Positions 52,811 through 61,339 of a stretch of 64,000 nt of DNA are shown piece after piece. The translations under genes and the position numbers were made by a program. The DNA is from Puerhibacterium puerhi (lineage in GTDB: Bacteria > Actinomycetota > Actinomycetes > Actinomycetales > Cellulomonadaceae): assembly GCF_009846865.1 (NCBI RefSeq), contig NZ_WUWN01000014.1, positions 1 to 64,000 of the forward strand, given 5' to 3'. Each line of letters opens with the position of its first letter. Position 1 is the stretch's first letter. Below the pieces are notes generated by a model. The model did not search any database, was not told the origin of the DNA, and saw only the letters and a list, made by a program, of their open reading frames with translations.

Positions 52811-55237
52811 GTGAGCGAAGCGACGAGGGCGGCCGGGCAGGTCGAGAACCTGACCCTGCTGGAGAAGGCCGCCCTGCTGACCGGCAAGACCGTCTGGGAG
52901 ACCCACGACCTGCCGCGGCACGGCGTGCGGTCGCTGTGGCTGGCCGACGGCCCGCACGGCGTGCGCAAGCAGACCGGGGCGGCCGACCACCTGGGCATCG
53001 CGGAGTCGCAGCCGGCGACCTGCTTCCCGACGGCGGCCGCCGTGGCCAACACCTGGGACCCGGAGCTGGCCGAGGAGGTCGGGCGGGCGCTCGGCGCCGA
53101 GGCCGCGGCGCAAGACGTCGACGTGCTGCTGGGCCCGGGCCTGAACATCAAGCGCTCGCCGCTGGGCGGGCGCAACTTCGAGTACTTCTCCGAGGACCCG
53201 CTGCTGGCCGGGAGGCTGGCCGCCGGGTACGTGCGGGGCATCCAGTCGGCGGGCGTCGCTGCCTGCCCCAAGCACTTCGCCGCCAACTCCCAGGAGCTGC
53301 GCCGGATGGCGTCCGACTCCGTCGTCGACGAGCGGACGCTGCGCGAGGTGTACCTCTCGGCGTTCGGGACCGTCGTCACCGAGGCCCGGCCGCGCACGAT
53401 CATGTCGGCCTACAACCGGGTCAACGGCACCTACGCCCACGAGAACCCGTTCCTGCTGCGGCAGGTGCTGCGCGAGGAGTGGGGCTTCGACGGGGCGGTG
53501 GTGTCCGACTGGGGCGGCTCCAACGACGTCGTGGCCGCGGCCGCCGCCGGCGGCACGCTCGAGATGCCCGCCGCGGGCCTGGACTCCGCACGCCAGCTCG
53601 TGGCGGCCGTCCACGACCGCCGGCTCGCCGAGGCCGACCTGGACGCCCGGGCCGCCGAGGTGCTGCGGCTCGTGGCGGACGCCCGCGAGCCCGGCACGGC
53701 GCCCGCCGTCGACGCCGCCGCGCACCACGCGCTCGCCCGCCGCGTCGCCGCCCGCTCCGCCGTCCTGCTCAAGAACGACGACGCCGTCCTGCCGCTCGCA
53801 GCCGGTACCCGCGTGGCCGTGATCGGCGACTTCGCGCGCACGCCGCGCTACCAGGGCGCCGGCTCCTCGGCCGTGAACCCGACCCGCCTGGACTCCGTCC
53901 TCGACCTGATCGGCTCGTCCGGCCTGACGATGACCGCGTTCGCCGCCGGCTTCCGGCGCGACGGCACGCCCGACGCCGCGCTGCACGCCGAGGCGGTCGA
54001 GGCGGCCCGCGGCGCCGACGTCGCGCTGCTGTTCCTCGGCCTGGACGAGATCGCCGAGTCCGAGGGCCTGGACCGCTCCACGCTGGAGCTGCACGCGGCC
54101 CAGACCGAGCTGCTCGCGGCCGTCGCCGCCGTCAACCCGAACACCGTCGTGGTGCTGTCCGCCGGCGGGGTCGTCGAGATGCCGTGGCTCGCCTCCGCCA
54201 AGGCCCTGGTGCACGGCTACCTGGCCGGCCAGGCCGGCGCCGGCGGGCTGCTCGACGTCCTGACCGGTGCGGTCAACCCCGCCGGCCGCCTGGCCGAGAC
54301 GGTCCCGGTGCGGCTGGCCGACACCCCGACCGCCACCACGTTCCCGGGCCGGCAGCGCACCGCCGAGTACCGCGAGGGCCTGTACGTCGGCTACCGGTAC
54401 TACACGACGGCGGGCGTCGCGGTGACGTTCCCGTTCGGCTTCGGCCTGTCGTACACGACGTTCGCCTACTCCGACCTGAGCGCCACGGCCGACGCCGCGA
54501 CCGTGACCGTGACCAACACCGGCGCCGTCGCGGGCGCCGACGTCGTGCAGGTGTACGTGTCCCGCACGACGCCCGGCGTGCACCGGCCGGTGCGCACGCT
54601 CGCCGGGTTCGCCCGCGTCGAGCTCGGGCCGGGGGAGTCCCGCGCCGTGACGGTCCCGCTCGGCGACGCCGCGTTCCGCCACTGGGACGCCGCGACCGGG
54701 GCGTGGCAGGTCGAGCAGGGCGCCTGGCGCGTGCTGGCGGGCGCGCACGTCGACGACCTGCCGCTCGCGGTCGACGTCGAGCTCGTCGGCACCGTCCCCG
54801 CCCGCACGGAGGACGTGCCGAAGCGGTACATGACCGGCGACGTGCAGCACGTGCCGGACGAGGACTTCGCCGCGCTGCTCGGCCGACCCGTGCCCGACGC
54901 GGCGTGGACGGGGCCGCTCGGCGCGAACGATGCGCTGGGCCGGATGCAGACCGCGCCGAGCCCCCTGGCGCGGCTCGCGTACCGCATCCTCGCGGCCCTG
55001 CGCGACCGCGCCGAGCGCCGGGGCAAGCCCGACCTCAACATCCTGTTCCTGCTCAACATGCCGTTCCGCGCCATCGCGAAGATGACGAACGGCATGGTCA
55101 GCGCCGAGATGGTCGACGGCATCGTCCGCATCGTCAACGGCCACTTCTTCAGCGGCGCGGGCGCCACGGTCCGCGGGTTCGTCCGCACCCGCCGCGCCGA
55201 CCGTGCCACCGCCCGCCGGCTGCGCGGCGACGCCTGA
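52811..55237 (+). CDS. Glycoside hydrolase family 3 (beta-glucosidase-like)
   Basis: An 808-aa enzyme in normal GH3 order: barrel, alpha/beta sandwich, FnIII. The substrate-binding pairs are visible (WLADGPHGVRKQ, KRSPLGGRNFEYFSEDPLLA, CPKHFAANSQE), and the nucleophile is Asp233 in VVSDWGGSND. The acid/base region reads LGLDEIAESEGLDRSTLELH. There is no signal peptide, so it is cytoplasmic or non-classically exported. After the FnIII domain a helical C-terminal extension of about 130 residues (PFRAIAKMTNGMVSAEMVDG) is unusual. It starts at GTG 52811 after GAAGGGAAGG, 148 bp after the first GH3 gene. Confidence 0.93.
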   Translation: MSEATRAAGQVENLTLLEKAALLTGKTVWETHDLPRHGVRSLWLADGPHGVRKQTGAADHLGIAESQPATCFPTAAAVANTWDPELAEEVGRALGAEAAAQDVDVLLGPGLNIKRSPLGGRNFEYFSEDPLLAGRLAAGYVRGIQSAGVAACPKHFAANSQELRRMASDSVVDERTLREVYLSAFGTVVTEARPRTIMSAYNRVNGTYAHENPFLLRQVLREEWGFDGAVVSDWGGSNDVVAAAAAGGTLEMPAAGLDSARQLVAAVHDRRLAEADLDARAAEVLRLVADAREPGTAPAVDAAAHHALARRVAARSAVLLKNDDAVLPLAAGTRVAVIGDFARTPRYQGAGSSAVNPTRLDSVLDLIGSSGLTMTAFAAGFRRDGTPDAALHAEAVEAARGADVALLFLGLDEIAESEGLDRSTLELHAAQTELLAAVAAVNPNTVVVLSAGGVVEMPWLASAKALVHGYLAGQAGAGGLLDVLTGAVNPAGRLAETVPVRLADTPTATTFPGRQRTAEYREGLYVGYRYYTTAGVAVTFPFGFGLSYTTFAYSDLSATADAATVTVTNTGAVAGADVVQVYVSRTTPGVHRPVRTLAGFARVELGPGESRAVTVPLGDAAFRHWDAATGAWQVEQGAWRVLAGAHVDDLPLAVDVELVGTVPARTEDVPKRYMTGDVQHVPDEDFAALLGRPVPDAAWTGPLGANDALGRMQTAPSPLARLAYRILAALRDRAERRGKPDLNILFLLNMPFRAIAKMTNGMVSAEMVDGIVRIVNGHFFSGAGATVRGFVRTRRADRATARRLRGDA

Positions 55238-55260
55238 CCTCCGAAAGAGAGCTCTCTCGC

Positions 55261-55899
55261 ATGTTCACCCGACTCAAGGACGCCTGGCGGCGGTTCGCCG
55301 AGCAGCGTCCCGGGATCGCCCAGTTCGTCGTGTTCCTCGTGCTGAGCAACGGCATCACCGTGCTGCAGCTCGCGCTGATGCCGCTCATCAAGTGGCTGTT
55401 CGGGATGACGTCCCTGGTCGACACGGCGTTCCAGGTGTGGCCGATCGGGTCCAACCCCGACGGGTCGCAGTACTTCGTCTTCGACTACGCCGCCGGGCCG
55501 CTGCCGGGCGGCGGGGGCGGTTTGGCATACTTCCTGGCCGTGCAGATCACCCTGCTGATCGCGCAGGTGATCAACTTCTTCGCCCAGCGCAACATCACGT
55601 TCAAGTCGAGCTCGTCCGTCGCCAAGGCCGCCACCTGGTACGCCGTGGCGTACGTCGTCATCACGCTCGTCGCCGCCGCGCTGCAGGGGCTGTACAAGAC
55701 GCCGATCTACGACCTGTTCATCGACACGTGGGGCCTCGGCGGCACGGGGGAGACGCTCGCCGACGTCGTCACGATGATCATCAACGCGGCGATCTCGTTC
55801 TGGGTCTTCTTCCCGATCTTCAAGGTCATCTTCCGCAGCGGGCCGAGCGCCGACCCGGCGCCCGCCGCGGCGGTGCCCGCCGAGAGGCCGGCGGCGTGA
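55261..55899 (+). CDS. GtrA-like membrane protein of the GH3/GT2 cluster
   Basis: A 212-aa protein with four transmembrane helices near residues 19-42, 95-115, 125-147 and 165-190. QFVVFLVLSNGITVLQLALM at the first helix and NFFAQRNITFKSSSSVAK between helices 2 and 3 match the GtrA family. A 40-residue periplasmic loop (VWPIGSNPDGSQYFVFDYAA) enlarges the protein beyond the usual 130-150 residues. A probable role is moving a lipid-linked sugar made or used by the adjacent GT2. It starts 23 bp after the GH3 stop, with GAAAGAGAG ahead, and overlaps the GT2 gene by 4 bp. Confidence 0.8.
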   Translation: MFTRLKDAWRRFAEQRPGIAQFVVFLVLSNGITVLQLALMPLIKWLFGMTSLVDTAFQVWPIGSNPDGSQYFVFDYAAGPLPGGGGGLAYFLAVQITLLIAQVINFFAQRNITFKSSSSVAKAATWYAVAYVVITLVAAALQGLYKTPIYDLFIDTWGLGGTGETLADVVTMIINAAISFWVFFPIFKVIFRSGPSADPAPAAAVPAERPAA

Positions 55900-56978
55900 G
55901 CGCCGTGCTCGAGGCGCCGGCCGGCGCCCGCCGCCCCGCCGCGACGACGCAGGCGCCGGTCGCCGAGCCGGTCCTGTCGGTCATCGTGCCCGCCTACAAC
56001 GCCGAGGCGTACCTCGAGCGCTGCCTCGACTCGCTCGTCGGGGCGGGCCCGGACGTCGAGGTGCTGGTCGTCGACGACGGGTCCACGGACGGCACCGCCG
56101 CGCTCGCCGAGCGCTACGCCGAGGCGCACCCCGGCGCTGTCGAGGTCGTCCGCAAGGCCAACGGCGGGCACGGCTCGGCCATCAACGCGGGGCTGGCCCG
56201 GGCCCGCGGCCGGTACGTCAAGGTCGTCGACAGCGACGACTGGCTCGACCGGGACGCCTTCGCCCGGGTGCTGGAGACCCTGCGCGGCTTCGTCACCGGC
56301 GGCGACGTCGACCTGCTGGTCAGCAACTACGTGTACGAGAAGGCCGGCAAGCGCCGCAAGACCGCCGTGCGGTACCGCAACGCGCTGCCGCGCGAGCGGG
56401 TGTTCACCTGGAGCGACACCCGCCGCTTCCGCAAGCGCCAGTACCTGCTGATGCACTCGATGATCTACCGCACCGAGCTGCTGCGGGAGTGCGGACTGCG
56501 GCTGCCTGAGCACACGTTCTACGTCGACAACCTGTACGCCTTCGAGCCGCTGGCGCGCGTCCGCACCGCCTACTACCTCGACGTCGACCTGTACCGGTAC
56601 TTCATCGGCCGCGAGGACCAGTCGGTGCACGAGGCGGTGATGCTGCGCCGGCTCGACCAGCAGCTGCGGGTCAACTGGCTCATGCTGCGCCACCTGCAGA
56701 CCACGCCGGTCACTGACCGGCGGCTGCACGCCTACCGGCTGCACTACGCCCGGATCATCTGCGCCGTCTCCTCGATCCTGCTGATCCGGTCCGGGACCCG
56801 CGCGGCGCTGGCGGAGAAGGACCAGCTCTGGCGCGAGCTGCGGCGCGAGGACCCCACCCTGTACCGCCGGCTGCGCTGGAGCACGCTCGGGCACCTGAGC
56901 AACCTGCCCGGCGCCGCGGGGCGCCGGGTCTCGGTGCTGGCCTACCGCGTCGCCCAGCGCGTGGTCGGGTTCAGCTGA
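55896..56978 (+). CDS. Family 2 glycosyltransferase
   Basis: A 360-aa GT-A fold transferase. The nucleotide-sugar site shows LSVIVPAYNAEAYLERCLDS, VLVVDDGSTDGTAALAERYA, and the metal-binding YVKVVDSDDWLDRDAF. The C-terminal third is helical with an Arg-rich surface (RRFRKRQYLLMHSMIYRTEL). The GTG start overlaps the GtrA stop (GTGA), so the two are co-translated. Together with GtrA this suggests glycosylation of a lipid-linked acceptor at the membrane; the sugar is unknown. Confidence 0.92.
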   Translation: MSAVLEAPAGARRPAATTQAPVAEPVLSVIVPAYNAEAYLERCLDSLVGAGPDVEVLVVDDGSTDGTAALAERYAEAHPGAVEVVRKANGGHGSAINAGLARARGRYVKVVDSDDWLDRDAFARVLETLRGFVTGGDVDLLVSNYVYEKAGKRRKTAVRYRNALPRERVFTWSDTRRFRKRQYLLMHSMIYRTELLRECGLRLPEHTFYVDNLYAFEPLARVRTAYYLDVDLYRYFIGREDQSVHEAVMLRRLDQQLRVNWLMLRHLQTTPVTDRRLHAYRLHYARIICAVSSILLIRSGTRAALAEKDQLWRELRREDPTLYRRLRWSTLGHLSNLPGAAGRRVSVLAYRVAQRVVGFS

Positions 56979-57019
56979 CGCACGCCCTCCCCACCCACCC
57001 CTACGAGCGAAGGACCGCC

Positions 57020-57985
57020 ATGGCAACCGCCCTCGGGCTCGACGTCGGAGGCACGAAGATCGCGGCCGGTGTCGTGGACGACGCCGGCCGCGTCCTGGCC
57101 TCGGTCCGCCGCCCCAGCCCGACGCACGACTTCGCGGCGGCCCTGGCGGTGATCGACGAGATCGTCGAGTCCCTGGGACGCGAGCACGAGGTGAGCGCGA
57201 TCGGGATCGGCGCGCCCGGGTTCGTCGACAACGACATGTCGACCATCTCGCTGGCGCCCAACCTGGGGTGGCGCAACGTCAACCTCGGCGCCGCCGTCGC
57301 CGACCGCACGGGCCTGCCGACGGTCGTGGAGAACGACGCCAACGCCGCGGCCTGGGCCGAGTACCGCTTCGGCGCCGCGCAGGGGCTGGGCTCGGCGGTC
57401 ATCCTGACCATCGGCACCGGCATCGGCGGCGGCATCCTCGAGGGCGGCCGCCTGGTGCGGGGCCGCTACGGCTTCGCCGCCGAGGTGGGGCACATCGAGA
57501 TCAAGGCCGACGGGCGGCGCTGCAGCTGCGGGCTGCGCGGGTGCTGGGAGCGGTACGGCTCGGGCACCGCGCTGGTGCACGAGGCGCGCGAGCTGGCGAC
57601 CGTCGCCCCGGCCAACGCCCGGCGCCTGCTGGAGCTGGCCGGCGGTGACGTCCAGCGCATCGACGGGCCCGTCGTCACCGAGGCGGCGCTGCAGCTGGAC
57701 CCCACGGCGCTGGAGATCTTCGCGATCGTCGGCACGTGGATCGGCCGCGGCATGGCCCAGCTGGCCGCCGTCCTCGACCCTGCCGCGTTCGTCCTCGCCG
57801 GCGGCGTCGCCGAGGCGGGCGAGATCCTGCGCGCCCCCGCGGTCGCGGCCCTCGAGCAGCGCCTGACCGCCCGGTCGTTCCGCACGGCCCCGCAGGTGCT
57901 GCTCACCGGCCTGTCCGGGCAGGCGGGCATCGTCGGGGCCGCCGACCTGGCCCGGGCCGGGAGCGCCGCACCCGCGGGGGTCTGA
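57020..57985 (+). CDS. ROK-family sugar kinase (glucokinase-like)
   Basis: A 321-aa kinase. The N-terminal phosphate loop is LGLDVGGTKIAAGVVDD, the catalytic Asp is in VVENDANAAAWAE, GTGIGGGILEGGRLVRG follows, and the ROK zinc site is CSCGLRGCWERYGSG with upstream His in AEVGHIEI. Both kinase and zinc motifs are complete, so it should phosphorylate glucose or a similar hexose with ATP or polyphosphate. It has no repressor helix-turn-helix. It lies 41 bp after the GT2 gene and may be its own unit or the last of that operon, feeding glucose freed by the GH3 enzymes. Confidence 0.92.
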   Translation: MATALGLDVGGTKIAAGVVDDAGRVLASVRRPSPTHDFAAALAVIDEIVESLGREHEVSAIGIGAPGFVDNDMSTISLAPNLGWRNVNLGAAVADRTGLPTVVENDANAAAWAEYRFGAAQGLGSAVILTIGTGIGGGILEGGRLVRGRYGFAAEVGHIEIKADGRRCSCGLRGCWERYGSGTALVHEARELATVAPANARRLLELAGGDVQRIDGPVVTEAALQLDPTALEIFAIVGTWIGRGMAQLAAVLDPAAFVLAGGVAEAGEILRAPAVAALEQRLTARSFRTAPQVLLTGLSGQAGIVGAADLARAGSAAPAGV

Positions 57986-58020
57986 GGGTCGCCGCCGGCG
58001 ACGGGCCGCCGTGCCGCAAT

Positions 58021-58050
58021 CTTGCGCAAGGGTTGACAGGCTTGCGCAAA
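58021..58050. promoter_or_regulatory. Tandem LacI-type operators around a -35 box
   Basis: CTTGCGCAAG (58021-58030) and CTTGCGCAAA (58041-58050) are 20 bp apart, two turns of the helix. TTGACA (58033-58038) lies between them and looks like a -35 box for the LacI gene that starts at 58095. Binding would block transcription, so autoregulation is likely. Confidence 0.75.
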
Positions 58051-58094
58051 AGACGGCAAGGTGTGTCGGTCGTCACTGGAGACCGGAGGACACC

Positions 58095-59117
58095 GTGGTT
58101 CCCACCCTCACCGAGGTCGCTCAGCGCGCGGGCGTCTCGCTCTCGACCGCGTCGCGCGCCTTCAGCGAACCGGACCGCATCTCGCGCGAGGCGCTCGACC
58201 GCGTCGTGCAGGCCGCTGACGAGCTCGGCTACGTCGCCTCCAGCCCGCGCCGCGGGCGCGGGGGCAACCGGCCCACCCGCTCGACGACCGTCGCGATGGT
58301 GGTGCCCGACCTCGCCAACCCCGTGATCGCCCAGTTCGTCAAGGCGGCGCAGGCCCACGGGTGGTACCGGCGCCAGACGCTGGTGCTCGCCGACACCGAC
58401 GGCAGCCCGGACCGGGAGCGCGAGGTGATCGGCGAGCTGCAGGGCCGCGTGGACGGGTTCATCGCCTGCGCCCCGCGCCTGCCGGCGCACGACATCCGCG
58501 AGCTGTGCGGCGCGGTCCCCCTGGTGCTGTTCAACCGGGACTCCGACGAGGTCCCCAGCGTGCTGACCGACGCCGAGCACGGGCTGCGGCAGGCGCTGGA
58601 GTACCTGCGGGTCCTCGGCCACGAGCACGTGGCCTACGTGCAGGGCAGCCAGTACTCGTGGTCGAACACCCAGCGCGTGGCCGCGATGCGGCGGCTGTGC
58701 GAGGAGAACGACCTCGCGCTCACGCTCGTGCCGTGGCAGGCGGAGTCGATCGCGGGCGGCAACGCCGCCGCCGCGAGCGTCGTGGCCAGCGGCGCCACGG
58801 CGGTCATCGGGCACAACGACCTCGTCGCGGTGGGCCTCGTCCAGGGGGCCGCGCAGCTCGGCCTCGCCGTGCCGGACGACCTGAGCGTCGTGGGCATCGA
58901 CGACACGTCGATGGCCCAGGTCGCCACGCCCGCGCTGACCAGCATCCAGGTCCCGGCGTCTCGCGCCGGCGTGCTGAGCATCGACATGCTGCACCGCGCC
59001 ATGTCCGGCGAGGAGCCGGACGAGACGGCCCCCGCCACCGTCCACCTGCCCACCCAGCTGGTGGTCCGCCGGTCGACCGGGCCGGTCTCGGGCTGGACGC
59101 CCGGAGGCGGGCGATGA
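58095..59117 (+). CDS. LacI-family regulator of the hexuronate-type operon
   Basis: A 340-aa repressor. The helix-turn-helix is [20 protein letters not shown], the hinge is rich in Arg/Gly, and the ligand domain runs from [20 protein letters not shown] to the C-terminus with [20 protein letters not shown]. The GTG at 58095 follows GGAGGACACC and gives the canonical N-terminus; upstream frames lack a site. It overlaps the dehydrogenase gene by 4 bp (ATGA), so the repressor is the first gene of the operon it controls, with twin operators ahead of it. Confidence 0.92.
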   Translation: MVPTLTEVAQRAGVSLSTASRAFSEPDRISREALDRVVQAADELGYVASSPRRGRGGNRPTRSTTVAMVVPDLANPVIAQFVKAAQAHGWYRRQTLVLADTDGSPDREREVIGELQGRVDGFIACAPRLPAHDIRELCGAVPLVLFNRDSDEVPSVLTDAEHGLRQALEYLRVLGHEHVAYVQGSQYSWSNTQRVAAMRRLCEENDLALTLVPWQAESIAGGNAAAASVVASGATAVIGHNDLVAVGLVQGAAQLGLAVPDDLSVVGIDDTSMAQVATPALTSIQVPASRAGVLSIDMLHRAMSGEEPDETAPATVHLPTQLVVRRSTGPVSGWTPGGGR

Positions 59118-60121
59118 GCGCGCTCACGGTCGTGGTCACCGACGCCAACCTCGTGCCCCTGCGCGACGAGCTCGAGCGCCTGCTGCCGGCCGGCACCGAC
59201 GTCGTCTGGGCGCCCGGCCGGAGCGGCGCCGAGCTGGCCCCGCTCCTGCGCGGTGCCGACGTGCTCGTCGGCCCGGAGCTGACGCCCGAGGCCGCCGCGG
59301 GCGCCGACGCGCTGCGGCTCGTGCACGTGGCCGGCATGGGCGTCGACCGGGTGGACCCCGCGGCGGTGCCGCCGGGAGCCGCGGTCGCCACGACCGCCCA
59401 CCACGAGCGCTCGATCGCCGAGTACGTCGTCTGGGCGGTGGCCGGGCTGCGCCGCGAGCTGCCGCAGGCGGACGCAGCGCTGCGCCGGGGGCGGTGGCGC
59501 TCGTCGGTGTACGACGCCGCGATGCCGCAGGCCGAGACCCTGGGCACCGCGCAGGTGGGGTTCCTCGGCTTCGGCAACATCGGGACCGCCGCGTGGGAGT
59601 ACCTGCGCGTGTTCGGCGCCCAGGGGCGCGCCGTCACCGGCAGCGGGCGCGTCGACGCCCGGGCGGCCGGCCTGGCGTGGGCCGGCGGGCCCGACGACCT
59701 GCTGCGCCTCGCCGAGGAGTCCGACGTGCTCGTCGTCAGCGTGCCGCTCGACCGGCGCACCCGCGGTCTCGTCGGCGAGCGCGAGCTCGCGGCGCTCGGG
59801 CCGCGCGGCGTGCTGGTCAACGTGGCCCGCGGGCCCGTCGTCGACGAGAGGGCGCTGTTCCGGGCCCTCGCGGAGCACACCATCCAGGGCGCGGCGATCG
59901 ACGTCTGGTACTCGTACCCCGGGCCGGACGGGCGGGCGGCCCCCGCGAGCGAGCCGTTCCACACGCTCGACAACGTCCTCATGACGCCGCACCTGTCCGG
60001 CGTCACCCGGCAGACCTTCCTCGGCCGCGTGCGCGACGTCGCGGCCAACGTCGACGCGCTCGCCCAGGGGCGGCCGCTGGAGCGGACGGTCCCGATCGAG
60101 ACCCAGGAGCCCGTGGCATGA
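59114..60121 (+). CDS. D-2-hydroxyacid dehydrogenase (NAD-dependent)
   Basis: A 335-aa oxidoreductase. The nucleotide site is [17 protein letters not shown], the substrate-binding Arg is in [14 protein letters not shown], and the catalytic His is in [12 protein letters not shown]. This is the phosphoglycerate/glyoxylate-reductase superfamily. Its position between the LacI repressor and the mannonate dehydratase gene, with 4-bp overlaps on both sides, points to a hydroxy- or keto-acid step of sugar-acid use, but the exact substrate is not decided by sequence. Confidence 0.87.
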   Translation: MSALTVVVTDANLVPLRDELERLLPAGTDVVWAPGRSGAELAPLLRGADVLVGPELTPEAAAGADALRLVHVAGMGVDRVDPAAVPPGAAVATTAHHERSIAEYVVWAVAGLRRELPQADAALRRGRWRSSVYDAAMPQAETLGTAQVGFLGFGNIGTAAWEYLRVFGAQGRAVTGSGRVDARAAGLAWAGGPDDLLRLAEESDVLVVSVPLDRRTRGLVGERELAALGPRGVLVNVARGPVVDERALFRALAEHTIQGAAIDVWYSYPGPDGRAAPASEPFHTLDNVLMTPHLSGVTRQTFLGRVRDVAANVDALAQGRPLERTVPIETQEPVA

Positions 60122-61335
60122 CCGACACGATCGTCGGGGCGGAGGTCTTCCTCACCAGCCCCGGCCGCAACTACGTGACCCTGCGGATCACCACCGCGGA
60201 CGGCGTCGTCGGGCACGGCGACGCCACGGTCAACGGCCGCGAGCTGGCGGTCGCCTCCTACCTGCGCGACCACGTGGCGCCCCTGCTCGTGGGCCGCGAC
60301 CCGGCCCGCATCGAGGACACGTGGCAGTACCTGTACCGCGGTGCCTACTGGCGGCGCGGCCCGATCACGATGGCGGCGATCGGCGCCGTCGACGTGGCCC
60401 TGTGGGACATCCTCGCCAAGCGTGCCGGCCAGCCCCTCTACCAGCTGCTCGGCGGCGCCGTGCGCGACCGGGTCCTGACCTACACCCACGCGTCCGCGTG
60501 GGACACGTCGGCGCTGCTCGACGCCGTCGACGCCCGGCGCGAGCAGGGCTTCCGGGCGGTGCGCGCGCAGTTCGGCGTCCCCGGGCTGCCCACCGTCTAC
60601 GGCGTGCACAAGGACGTCGCGGCGTACGAGCCCGCCGCCCGCGGGGCCGCGCCCGCGGAGGAGCGCTGGGACACCTCGGCCTACCTGCGGCACGCCCCCG
60701 CCGCGCTGGCGGCCGTGCGCGACCACGTCGGGCACGAGCTCGAGCTGCTGCACGACGCCCACCACCGCCTCACGCCGCAGCAGGCGGCGCGGCTGGGCAA
60801 GGCGCTGGAGCCGGTCGACCTGTACTGGCTGGAGGACGTCACGCCCGCCGAGAACCAGGAGGCGCTGCGCCTGGTGCGCCAGCACACCACCACCCCGCTG
60901 GCGATCGGCGAGGTGTTCAACACCGTCTTCGACCTGCACCACCTGGTCACCGAGCAGCTCGTCGACTTCGTCCGCGTCGCCGTCGTGCACGCCGGCGGGG
61001 TCAGCCACCTGCGCAAGATCTTCGCGCTCGCGGAGGCCTTCCAGGTCCGGGGCGCCCCCCACGGGCCCTCGGACGTGTCGCCCGTGTCCTTCGGCGCGAG
61101 CGTCCACCTGGGGATGTCCACGCACAACTTCGCCATCCAGGAGTACATGGGCTACGCCGACCTCGTCCACGAGGTGTTCCCGCACGCCTGGAGCTACGCC
61201 GACGGCTACCTGCACCCCGGGCAGGAGCCCGGCGTCGGCGTCGGGTTCGACGAGCGGCTCGCCGCGCGGTACCCCTACGACCCCGCCTACCTGCCGGTCG
61301 CCCGCCGGCTCGACGGCACCCTGACGGACTGGTGA
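60118..61335 (+). CDS. manD: Mannonate dehydratase-like enolase-superfamily enzyme (ManD/RspA type)
   Basis: A 405-aa protein, the usual ManD length. Metal ligands lie in [37 protein letters not shown] and [17 protein letters not shown], and the catalytic-site His is in [16 protein letters not shown]. The N-terminal lid contains [20 protein letters not shown]. ManD enzymes dehydrate D-mannonate (some also D-gluconate, at low rate) to 2-keto-3-deoxygluconate. The fructuronate reductase gene 5 bp downstream makes mannonate the likely substrate. It overlaps the preceding gene by 4 bp. Confidence 0.9.
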   Translation: MTDTIVGAEVFLTSPGRNYVTLRITTADGVVGHGDATVNGRELAVASYLRDHVAPLLVGRDPARIEDTWQYLYRGAYWRRGPITMAAIGAVDVALWDILAKRAGQPLYQLLGGAVRDRVLTYTHASAWDTSALLDAVDARREQGFRAVRAQFGVPGLPTVYGVHKDVAAYEPAARGAAPAEERWDTSAYLRHAPAALAAVRDHVGHELELLHDAHHRLTPQQAARLGKALEPVDLYWLEDVTPAENQEALRLVRQHTTTPLAIGEVFNTVFDLHHLVTEQLVDFVRVAVVHAGGVSHLRKIFALAEAFQVRGAPHGPSDVSPVSFGASVHLGMSTHNFAIQEYMGYADLVHEVFPHAWSYADGYLHPGQEPGVGVGFDERLAARYPYDPAYLPVARRLDGTLTDW

Positions 61336-61339
61336 CCCG

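Noticed and set aside
49372-53403. A 1343-codon open frame on the minus strand opposite the GH3 genes
   Set aside because: It is a GC-bias shadow: Arg/Val/His-rich, no family motifs, and directly antisense to two well-supported GH3 genes.
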